NCBI GenBank assembly: GCA_964390365.1
Contig: CAYMHW010000009.1
Span: forward strand, 1-38,631
Direction of reading: 5' to 3'
Origin: JALQTD01 sp964390365
GTDB lineage: Bacteria > Bacteroidota > Bacteroidia > Flavobacteriales_D > Sanyastnellaceae
Length of the DNA stretch: 38,631 nt
Both the position numbers and the translations under genes were made by a program. The stretch's first letter is position 1. The number at the start of each line of letters is the position of its first letter. Shown here in pieces: positions 22,773-30,029 of this stretch. The notes beneath the pieces were generated by a model that was not told where the DNA came from, did not search any database, and saw nothing but the letters and a program-made list of their open reading frames with translations.

Positions 22773-24252
22773 ACCGGCTGAACACGTACTTCTGAAGCGC
22801 GGTTCGGAGTTCGGGGAACCAGCCGAATGCGTAAGCGCAGCCGAGCATGGTGCCCGCCCCGACCGCGCCGTTCACGCTGGCTTCGATGTATCCGTGACCG
22901 CCGGACCACCCGAACGGCAGGAACTGGCTTGCAGCGAACAAGGCGGCGGCCACCAAGGACATCAGCCCCATCGAGGCGGTCAAGGGCCGGATGCCGACCT
23001 TTCGGTACGAAATGACGAGCCGCCACGTTCCGTTCCAGATTGCCGTGAACAACGTCGCAAGTGCAGCACCGAGGACGCCCATTTGGAGGTAGGACATCAG
23101 GAGCCAGTTCGTGATCACGGTGGTGATGAGCAGGCCGACGTTGAGCGGAAGTCCGAGGCGATAATGCGGCGTGTGGGCCAGGATTTGGCCTGAAATCATG
23201 GACAGCGCGAGGAAGATTTTCTGCAGGCCGATGGCCAACGCCACGCCCGCAATGCCGACGTAAGCCGCGGGCAGTGCTGAAATGAGTGGTCGCAATCCAG
23301 CGGACACGCCGATGAAGACGGTCAGGGTGAGGATCAAGGTGACGCGGGTGGCTTGCTGCACGAACGGCTCCAAATCCGTCACCGTTTCGGTTGCGATGCG
23401 CTTTGAAATGACCCCGGAGAAGATTTGGGTCATGGCGCGCTGCGGCATTTGGACCACCGATCCCACGAAATATCCCATGGTGTAAACGGGCACGCTCCCG
23501 AGCCCGAGGATGGCTCCGACCATCACGAAGTCCAGGTTCGTGGCCACGATGCTGACGCCGCCCGTCAGCGAACTGTAGGCTCCGTAGCGCAGGTTTTCCT
23601 TCCAATCCAATTCCCGAAATCCGCGCAGGGCGAAGGGGAATTTGGCCTTCAACACGCCGAAGAGCATGCCGCCCAACGCCACCAACCACGTGCCCACGTA
23701 GGCATACAGCATGGTGGTCAGCGAAATCACATCGAACAGCAGCAATGCCGCAAGGACCAAGTAACTCGTTTTGAGCCACACCTCTTGAACCCAGGTATTC
23801 CACGCCGTGCGCAGCCCGAGCATGAGGAAGGCGGCTGACAAATTCATCGCCACGACGAGCACGTTCATCAGGAAGAACAGCGGCAAGTGATCCAGCAGCA
23901 AACCGCCCTTGTCCGCGTCCAATTGCAGCATCAGCCAGTCCCCTCGGAACCACAGCGCGAGGCCCCAGATGCTCAATCCGACGAAGCACAGCAGCCAGAC
24001 CGAGGCGTGCAAGGCCCCACGTTGGCGATCGTCCACCTTGTTCGAGCTCCGCATCAGGATGCCTGCCCCACCGAACATCACGGCGGGGGCGACGATGTAA
24101 CTCCAAGCGGTCAAGACCCGCAACAGCCCCCAGAATTCCTCGGCGCCTTCGAAGGCACGTGGCAGCACGAGCACCGTGTTGACCGTGCCTGCGGCCAACC
24201 CCAACGCGAGCGCAATGCTCGATCGCCCCGCTTCTTTTGCAACGATGCCCAT
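22765..24252 (-). CDS. Polysaccharide biosynthesis flippase (MOP superfamily, Wzx-like)
   Basis: 495 residues with about 12-14 evenly spaced membrane helices and no signal peptide. The N-terminal AGRSSIALALGLAAGTVNTVLVLPRAF with FWGLLRVLTAWSYIVAPAVMFG is typical of Wzx/MVF-like lipid-linked oligosaccharide flippases in Flavobacteriales, and LDFVMVGAILGLGSVPVYTMGYFVGSVVQMPQ resembles the repeat-two entry helix of that family. It probably flips an undecaprenyl-linked sugar precursor across the inner membrane. The neighbouring genes give no glycosyltransferase, so the substrate is unknown. It starts 7 bp after the AddB-like gene. Confidence 0.85.
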   Translation of the reverse strand: MGIVAKEAGRSSIALALGLAAGTVNTVLVLPRAFEGAEEFWGLLRVLTAWSYIVAPAVMFGGAGILMRSSNKVDDRQRGALHASVWLLCFVGLSIWGLALWFRGDWLMLQLDADKGGLLLDHLPLFFLMNVLVVAMNLSAAFLMLGLRTAWNTWVQEVWLKTSYLVLAALLLFDVISLTTMLYAYVGTWLVALGGMLFGVLKAKFPFALRGFRELDWKENLRYGAYSSLTGGVSIVATNLDFVMVGAILGLGSVPVYTMGYFVGSVVQMPQRAMTQIFSGVISKRIATETVTDLEPFVQQATRVTLILTLTVFIGVSAGLRPLISALPAAYVGIAGVALAIGLQKIFLALSMISGQILAHTPHYRLGLPLNVGLLITTVITNWLLMSYLQMGVLGAALATLFTAIWNGTWRLVISYRKVGIRPLTASMGLMSLVAAALFAASQFLPFGWSGGHGYIEASVNGAVGAGTMLGCAYAFGWFPELRTALQKYVFSRFS

Positions 24253-24259
24253 TCAGGGC

Positions 24260-27073
24260 TCAAAAGTAATCCGCCTGCGGGTCGAGTGCGACGCAATACG
24301 GGCAGAAACGCTGCTCCTCGTTGTGGGCAATGGCCCGTTCTCCGAGGTAGAGCGCTTCGAGTTGGGCGGCCACCCAGGCCAAAAACCGCTCCGACTGTTC
24401 CAACGAAACCTCCCGCGAACCGTCCCAGTCCAGTTCGAGCAACCCGGCACTCGCCCGCCGCCCCGAGCGAATGCCCGCGCGGACAAACTCGGGCGCATCC
24501 CGCCGCGGCGTTCCTTCCTCCGGCAGGGTCCCGTTCGCGTTCATGCCGCGCAAGGCGATGGCGGCGTACACGAGCAACTGCAGCGCTTTCGGCCGCTTCC
24601 CCGCACTCAATAGCTCCTCCCAGTTTGCCGAAAGCTTCACGTCCCCGGGCTCCACTTTTCCGGACTTGTAATCGATGACCACGGGCACGCCGTCTTCCAC
24701 GTCCACCCGGTCCGCTTGGCCGCGGAAGGTCAGTTCCCCGATCTCCGCGCGCAGGTCGATTTCCAACCCCCGAAGCGTCCGCTGCGCCCCCGATTTCAGT
24801 TCCTTGATCTCCTGCTCGACCAACGCCCGAGCCGTTTCCTCCGCGAGTTTCCGGGCGATGCGGTTTTCGCCGACCGCCATCAATTCGGGGTTGTAACACG
24901 CCGCCACCGCGCGGTCGAGCAACGGGTCGAGTTCGGCGAGGATGCCCTGCAGGTCTTCCACCCGGACGGGCCGGTCCATCGCGTCCGCGAGGCCCCACTC
25001 GAAGATTTGGTGCACCACGCTTCCGAACTGCGACGCGCTCAACGTTTCTTCGACTTGGTCCTGTTCCCGCATCTTCATGATGTAGGTGTAGTAGAAATTT
25101 CGCGGACACTCCATCAACGTGTTCAGCGCGGACGGACTCATGCCGGAAGCCGCCCACTTGCGGGCCTGTGCTTCCGCAAACGCCGTCCACTCAATGTCTC
25201 GGATTTCCGGTCGCGGCGCCGGCAACTCGGCTTCCACGGTTTCGTGCACCACCTCAAGCTCCCGCCCGCCCGGCTTGAACGCGTGCTCGAGCTGCTTCAA
25301 ATACCGGCTCGGCTCGTGCTCGCCATCGTCCTTCAAATACACCAGCACCACCTCCTCCGCGCGGTTCAGCAACCGGTACAGGTAATGCGCGTAAATCGCT
25401 TCCTTCCGGTGGCGATTCGGCAGGTTGAGCGCCGCCCGCAAATCGAACGGTATGAAGCTGTCCGCGCGGCTCGTTTTCGGCAGCGTCCCTTCGTTGCAAT
25501 CGAGCACCACCACGCGCTTGAAGTCGATGGCCCGCGTCTCGATGATGCCCATGATTTGCAGCCCTTGGTCCGGCTCACCGCGCAGGTCGATCCGCTCCTG
25601 ATTCAGCACTTGGAAGGCCAAATCCCGCACCTCCCGCCGCCCCTCGAACACCGCATGCTTCGCCTGAAACCGCGCGCACACCCCCAACGCCTCCACCACG
25701 GGCCTCCACGCCGCGCGAAGCCACGGATCGTGCGCATCACCCAGCGCGTCCAACTCCGCCATCACCGCCCCGCTCCACGTTTCCAACGCCCGGAGAAACG
25801 CCCCCGGCTCCTCCACCCGCAGCGGGCGCAACCGCTCGATGACGCCCTTCACGGACTTCTCCTTCAATTCCTCCAGCTCCCGCTCCCCGATCCACACCCA
25901 ATGCTTCCGAGCCAACTGCCCCAAAAACCGCCCCGCCTCCCGCTGCAACCGCTCCCCGCCCAACGCCTTGGAAATCGGGTGCGACAACAAGGCCCGCACC
26001 TCGTCGTGCCGCCAGGTCTTGCCTTCCCGCAGCACCATTTGGAACACCATTTCCAGGTAATCCACCACCGGGCTCTCGGTCCACGACAAGCCCATCGTGA
26101 CGTTCACCCGCTGCTCGCCCAAATCCAAGCTCTGCATGAGCAGCGACAGCGTCCGCCCATCCGGCAACACGACCACGGTGTCCTCCAAATTCTCCCCGTT
26201 GCCGATGCGCTCGTTCAGCGCATGCCGTACGTATTGGCACTCGAACACGCGCGTGCTGCACCCCACGAGCTTCAACCGCGGCGCAGCTTTCGCGAGCCGG
26301 TTGCTCAGCGGTTGCAACGGCAGCCGCTCCCGCTGCTCGGCAATGAACTCCCCGGCCTCCCAGCCCGGTTGCACATAGGCTTCGTCCGCGTCCGCGAACA
26401 CGGTGAGCTTGCCCTCCTTCTGCAGCCGTTCGAGGTACCCCATCTCTGCCGGGGTCAACGCCGCCATGCCCGCGAGCACCACGTGGCCCACGCCCTTCGT
26501 GTCCCCGCGTTCCGCCGCTGCCCGCGCAATCGCCCCACCGGTGCCCACGCCGTCTTCCCGCATCGCCCGGTGGAATTCCGTGTAAATCGGATTGAGCCGC
26601 ATGTACTGCTCGAGGTAGCGCTGCTGCGCCTCGGAAAGCTGCCCCGCGTCCTCCACGTTCCAGTGATCGAGTTCCTTGATGTCGCACAGGTTCGTGAGCA
26701 CCTCGTTGACGTTGCAGCGGTATTGGTCGAGCTCATTGAAGTCTTGCAAGGCCAAACGCCCCCACTGCAAAAACGCCGCAAACCCGCCCGTCTCCGCCCC
26801 CTGCTTCCGCGGCACGGCTTTGTGCGCCAAGTAGAGCCGGGCCAGCGCTTCCATCGACGTCAAGGGGGTCAACCCCACCGACTTGCGGAGCAGCCCGTTG
26901 AGGGTGTCCGTCAGGGGCAACCAACCGGCCTGACCGCCGCGAAGCCGCGCAAAATGGGCGTGGAACCGCTGGGCGGCCCGTTGGCTGGGCAGCACCACGG
27001 TGACGTTGCGCGGGTCGTGGCGTTCGAGGACGTGGGCGGCGACGGACTCGAGGAAGGTGGCGGATTCGGTCAT
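24260..27073 (-). CDS. AddB/RecB-type PD-(D/E)XK nuclease
   Basis: 937 residues. The N-terminal two thirds resemble the helicase-like part of AddB, starting NVTVVLPSQRAAQRF but lacking a Walker A motif; a late motif is VVVLDCNEGTLPKT (residues about 510-523). The C-terminal third is a RecB-family nuclease: SPSALNTLMECPRNFYY with Cys656, the core GQADRVD (Asp788) and VIDYKSGK (Asp801, Lys803), then LQLLVYAAIAL, and a CPYC pair (Cys924, Cys927) near the end. AddB pairs with AddA helicase to process double-strand breaks; an AddA-like gene starts at 38486. Fe-S AddB proteins have four ligand cysteines, but only three are found at the expected places here. The gene follows the TPR gene by 17 bp and precedes the flippase by 7 bp. 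Confidence 0.88.
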   Translation of the reverse strand: MTESATFLESVAAHVLERHDPRNVTVVLPSQRAAQRFHAHFARLRGGQAGWLPLTDTLNGLLRKSVGLTPLTSMEALARLYLAHKAVPRKQGAETGGFAAFLQWGRLALQDFNELDQYRCNVNEVLTNLCDIKELDHWNVEDAGQLSEAQQRYLEQYMRLNPIYTEFHRAMREDGVGTGGAIARAAAERGDTKGVGHVVLAGMAALTPAEMGYLERLQKEGKLTVFADADEAYVQPGWEAGEFIAEQRERLPLQPLSNRLAKAAPRLKLVGCSTRVFECQYVRHALNERIGNGENLEDTVVVLPDGRTLSLLMQSLDLGEQRVNVTMGLSWTESPVVDYLEMVFQMVLREGKTWRHDEVRALLSHPISKALGGERLQREAGRFLGQLARKHWVWIGERELEELKEKSVKGVIERLRPLRVEEPGAFLRALETWSGAVMAELDALGDAHDPWLRAAWRPVVEALGVCARFQAKHAVFEGRREVRDLAFQVLNQERIDLRGEPDQGLQIMGIIETRAIDFKRVVVLDCNEGTLPKTSRADSFIPFDLRAALNLPNRHRKEAIYAHYLYRLLNRAEEVVLVYLKDDGEHEPSRYLKQLEHAFKPGGRELEVVHETVEAELPAPRPEIRDIEWTAFAEAQARKWAASGMSPSALNTLMECPRNFYYTYIMKMREQDQVEETLSASQFGSVVHQIFEWGLADAMDRPVRVEDLQGILAELDPLLDRAVAACYNPELMAVGENRIARKLAEETARALVEQEIKELKSGAQRTLRGLEIDLRAEIGELTFRGQADRVDVEDGVPVVIDYKSGKVEPGDVKLSANWEELLSAGKRPKALQLLVYAAIALRGMNANGTLPEEGTPRRDAPEFVRAGIRSGRRASAGLLELDWDGSREVSLEQSERFLAWVAAQLEALYLGERAIAHNEEQRFCPYCVALDPQADYF

Positions 27074-27090
27074 GCCGTGAAGCTACCGGT

Positions 27091-27675
27091 TTACCGCTTT
27101 GTTTTCAAGCCGTTTTTTATGAATTGAATGAAGGCTGCGCGGCCTTCTGACGTGGTCACGGCCCAGCGCATCCACTGCCCGAGGGTTTTTTCGGGTTCCG
27201 GTTCGGGTTTCGGTGGGGGAGGCGCGGTGGCCGGTTGCTCGGGTTCGAGCCCGTTTTGTTGGAAAATGCCCTGCAATTCGTCTGCGATGCGGAAGCGCTC
27301 CTGGGCCTGTTGGCGGTAGCCGGCTTGCTCTTCAAGGAGGCCGAGGTTGTTTTGGGAGACGGCGTCCTCGGGGTCGAGTTCGATGGCGCGCCGGTAGTCG
27401 GTCATCGCGCCGTCGTATTGCTTCGCGGCAGCGCGCATCCAGGCGCGGGAGGCGTACCGGTAGCCGTAGTCGGGCTGCAGGGTGACCGCCCGGTCGAGGA
27501 GGGTGAGGGCTTTGGGGATTTGGTCCAAATAAAAACAACAAATTGCCCAATCGTGCACCGCATCCGGATTCTCGGCCTCCGGTCCACCGTCCACCAAATC
27601 GCGGAACGCATCGTGCGCGGCCTGCCACGACTGCGCCTTCAACAACGCCTCAGCTTGGGTCAATTCAGGGGACAT
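27091..27675 (-). CDS. Tetratricopeptide repeat protein
   Basis: 194 residues from the ATG at 27675. No signal peptide is visible, so it is probably cytoplasmic. About three TPR units cover residues 1-135 (HDWAICCFYLDQIPKALTLL, YRYASRAWMRAAAKQYDGAM, AVSQNNLGLLEEQAGYRQQA). A Pro/Glu-rich linker follows (PPPPKPEPEPEK), then a C-terminal amphipathic segment (GQWMRWAVTTSEGRAAFIQF). TPRs mediate protein contacts; partner unknown. It is the first gene of the TPR-addB-like-flippase operon, with a perfect -7 box 17 nt upstream. The longer upstream frame is antisense to murB and was not used. Confidence 0.85.
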   Translation of the reverse strand: MSPELTQAEALLKAQSWQAAHDAFRDLVDGGPEAENPDAVHDWAICCFYLDQIPKALTLLDRAVTLQPDYGYRYASRAWMRAAAKQYDGAMTDYRRAIELDPEDAVSQNNLGLLEEQAGYRQQAQERFRIADELQGIFQQNGLEPEQPATAPPPPKPEPEPEKTLGQWMRWAVTTSEGRAAFIQFIKNGLKTKR

Positions 27676-27692
27676 GCTCAACGGAGTTTGTT

Positions 27693-27700
27693 CAAAAATA
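27693..27700 (-). promoter_or_regulatory. Perfect -7 promoter box of the TPR-nuclease-flippase operon
   Basis: On the minus strand TATTTTTG matches TAnnTTTG exactly and lies 17 nt before the TPR gene ATG, in the 85-bp region shared with the divergent murB. No clear -33 TTG was found. Confidence 0.6.
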
Positions 27701-27760
27701 CGGCGCGTTCGCTGCGGAAGGCACGGCGAATGGCGGGAACTTGACGGCATGGAAGGAGCG

Positions 27761-29002
27761 ATGAAGTACCCGGTGTTGCGCAAGTTGAAGGGCGCCGAGA
27801 CGTGGTACCGGGTGGAGGGCCCGCGGCAATGGGTTGAATGGCAGCGCATCGGGTCGCGGTGGATGAAGCACGTGGTGGTGGCGGTGCAGCATCCCGAGCG
27901 GATGACGTTGCACGACATCCTGAACGACGCGGAGCGCTACGAGCCGGTGGAGGAGTGGCCGATCGGGGAGGCGGGGGAGCGCGTGGCCGTGGAGCGGGAT
28001 GCGGATTTGGGGGCGTTGACGACGTTTGGCGTGCCCGGGCGGGCGGCGCACTTCATCCGGGTGCACTCGGAGGACGGGGTGCGGGAGGCGTTGAAGTGGC
28101 GGCCCGAGGGCATGCCGATGCTGGTCTTGGGCGGCGGTTCGAACATGCTCCTGCATGCGGACTGGCCGGGGTTGGTGGTGCACGTGGACGTGCCCGGAGT
28201 GGAGGTGGTGGCGGACGATGGGCGGTTTGTGGAAGCGGTGGTCGGGGCCGGTGAGCGGTGGCACGACTGGGTGATGCAGACCGTGGAGAACGGGTGGGGC
28301 GGTTTGGAAAACCTGGCCCTCATTCCCGGCCGGGTGGGGGCGGCGCCGATGCAGAACATCGGGGCGTATGGCATGGAGGTGAAGGACCGGTGCATCTGGG
28401 TCGAGGCGGTTTCGCGGGAAGACGGGGGCGTGCGGCGGTTCAGCGCCGAGGAGTGCGCGTTCGGCTACCGCGAGAGCGTCTTCAAGGGGGCGGAACGCGA
28501 TCGGTGGGTCATCACCCGCGTGGCGTTTCGCCTCGACCGCGAGGCTCCGTTGCGCACCGATTACGGCGCGATCCGGGAGGAGCTCTCCGGTCGGCCTGAG
28601 GCCGAATGGACGCCCCGCGACGTGGCCGAAGCCGTCATCCGCATTCGCCAATCGAAGCTGCCCGACCCCGCCGTCCTCGGCAACGCCGGCAGCTTCTTCA
28701 AAAATCCCGTGCTGTCCGCCGAAGCGTATGCGGCGTTCGCGGCCCAGCATCCCGATGCGCCCCACTACCCCCAGGCCGATGGGAGCGTCAAGCTCGCCGC
28801 CGGCTGGCTCATCGAACGGGCGGGGTGGAAGGGACACGACCGGGGCACGCACGGGGTGCACGATCGCCAGGCGCTGGTTTTGGTCAACAAAGGCGGCGCC
28901 ACCGGTGCCCAAATATGGCAATTGGCCCAGCACATCCGCGAAGATGTCCTGAGCCAATTCCACGTCGAGCTGGAGCCCGAGGTCAACCAAATCGGCGCTT
29001 AG
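27761..29002 (+). CDS. murB: UDP-N-acetylmuramate dehydrogenase with an N-terminal extension
   Basis: 413 residues from the ATG at 27761 (an in-frame ATG at 27749 is also possible). MurB reduces UDP-GlcNAc-enolpyruvate to UDP-MurNAc, the second step of cytoplasmic peptidoglycan precursor synthesis. The canonical enzyme starts at about residue 75 (LGALTTFGVPGRAAHF) and has the FAD loop LVLGGGSNMLL, LIPGRVGAAPMQNIGAYGMEV, FGYRESVFK, and GNAGSFFKNPV with the catalytic Ser. The GYRESVFK/SFFKNP pattern indicates the type I enzyme. The extra ~70 N-terminal residues (MKYPVLRKLKGAETWYRVEG to ILNDAERYEP) are not part of MurB and look like a small separate domain. It diverges from the TPR gene; its 3' end overlaps the PorP/SprF gene by 4 bp. 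Confidence 0.93.
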   Translation: MKYPVLRKLKGAETWYRVEGPRQWVEWQRIGSRWMKHVVVAVQHPERMTLHDILNDAERYEPVEEWPIGEAGERVAVERDADLGALTTFGVPGRAAHFIRVHSEDGVREALKWRPEGMPMLVLGGGSNMLLHADWPGLVVHVDVPGVEVVADDGRFVEAVVGAGERWHDWVMQTVENGWGGLENLALIPGRVGAAPMQNIGAYGMEVKDRCIWVEAVSREDGGVRRFSAEECAFGYRESVFKGAERDRWVITRVAFRLDREAPLRTDYGAIREELSGRPEAEWTPRDVAEAVIRIRQSKLPDPAVLGNAGSFFKNPVLSAEAYAAFAAQHPDAPHYPQADGSVKLAAGWLIERAGWKGHDRGTHGVHDRQALVLVNKGGATGAQIWQLAQHIREDVLSQFHVELEPEVNQIGA

Positions 29003-30027
29003 AACGACACGCACGGCACCGCCCGCGGCACCACCGGCCGGTTGCGGCGATCGTGGTCCCATCCGCAGCGCAGCACGATTTCGTGGCTGCCGCCCGTCGT
29101 GCTCAGCCCCAGCGTCGAAACCGTGATGTCGTAGCTGTAGCCCAGCTGCCAATCGCTCGTTCCGTAGCCGATGATGAAGGAGAGCGCGTCCACGTCGTGC
29201 CCGCCCTCGATCGTGTGGCCGATGGGGAGCCCGCGCCACCAGAGGCCCACGCTGATGGGCTTGAGGTCGTAGTAGGCGCCCACGTCCATTTGGTCAAACA
29301 TCCCATGCTTCATGTAGTTGAAGGCCATGACAAAATCCGCATCCGTATGCACCTTCGGATTGTTCGCTCCGATGTCCATGCGGAAACCGCCGTGCACCGA
29401 ATGCTTCTGCGCGAGCAACTCCGTGTAGCCCTCGTACAAGCTCGCGTTGGGCGTGTTCAGGTGGTCGACGCTGTAGCCGAGCCACATGTGCGGCCCAAGC
29501 AACAGGCCGCCCGCTGCGAAATCGAGGTAGCTGTTCGAGGCGCCGATGGGCCCTTCGAGGGAACCCGCCTCGTCCTCGCGGATGAGCTGGTCGCCGAAGA
29601 TGAGCCGGCCCATGTCCACGCTGCGGTTCGCCCCGCCGAGTTGCATCGCCGGTCGGAAGCTCCACCCGTTGCCGAAGTTCGCATCGAACGCGTACTGGAT
29701 GGCGATCCGCGTGGTGCTCAACGCCCCAGCGCCCGCCGCTTCCTTCGAAAACAGCACCCCAAACCCGCTGTGCGCGTCCCGGTTGTAGAAGTCATACCCC
29801 ACGTGGTACCCGATGAAGCCGTTGGGCATCCCGCTCCATTGGTTGCGGTAGATGCTCGTCAGCCGGGCCCGATCCGTGATGCCCGCATAAGCCGGGTTCA
29901 CCGCCGTCGGAATGGCGTTGTACTGGGTGAAGCGCATGTCCTGCGCGGAGGCCTCCTCGGGGCCGCTGATGAGGGCCAAACCCAAGGCCGCTCCAAGGAC
30001 AAAAAGGCGCGATTGAAAGTTCTTCAT
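28999..30027 (-). CDS. Type IX secretion system membrane protein, PorP/SprF family
   Basis: 342 residues from the ATG at 30027 with a signal peptide (MKNFQSRLFVLGAALGLALI, cleaved near ASAQ). The PorP/SprF signature follows at once: DMRFTQYNAIPTAVNPAYAG, then RLTSIYRNQWSGMP, and the strand-rich barrel (GYHVGYDFYNRD, GFGVLFSKEAAGAG, WQLGYSYDITVSTLG, SHEIVL). These outer-membrane proteins are needed for secretion or surface attachment of T9SS cargo carrying type B sorting domains, and they are commonly encoded just after the cargo. Here the start lies 2 bp after the stop of the PKD protein. The tail after the last strand (DHDRRNRPVVPRAVPCVSF) is a little longer than usual. The 3' end overlaps murB by 4 bp. 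Confidence 0.93.
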   Translation of the reverse strand: MKNFQSRLFVLGAALGLALISGPEEASAQDMRFTQYNAIPTAVNPAYAGITDRARLTSIYRNQWSGMPNGFIGYHVGYDFYNRDAHSGFGVLFSKEAAGAGALSTTRIAIQYAFDANFGNGWSFRPAMQLGGANRSVDMGRLIFGDQLIREDEAGSLEGPIGASNSYLDFAAGGLLLGPHMWLGYSVDHLNTPNASLYEGYTELLAQKHSVHGGFRMDIGANNPKVHTDADFVMAFNYMKHGMFDQMDVGAYYDLKPISVGLWWRGLPIGHTIEGGHDVDALSFIIGYGTSDWQLGYSYDITVSTLGLSTTGGSHEIVLRCGWDHDRRNRPVVPRAVPCVSF

Positions 30028-30029
30028 GG

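Noticed and set aside
24716..27127. 803-codon plus-strand frame opposite the AddB-like gene
   Set aside because: It is antisense to a well-supported nuclease gene and has no domain or signal; another codon-bias shadow.
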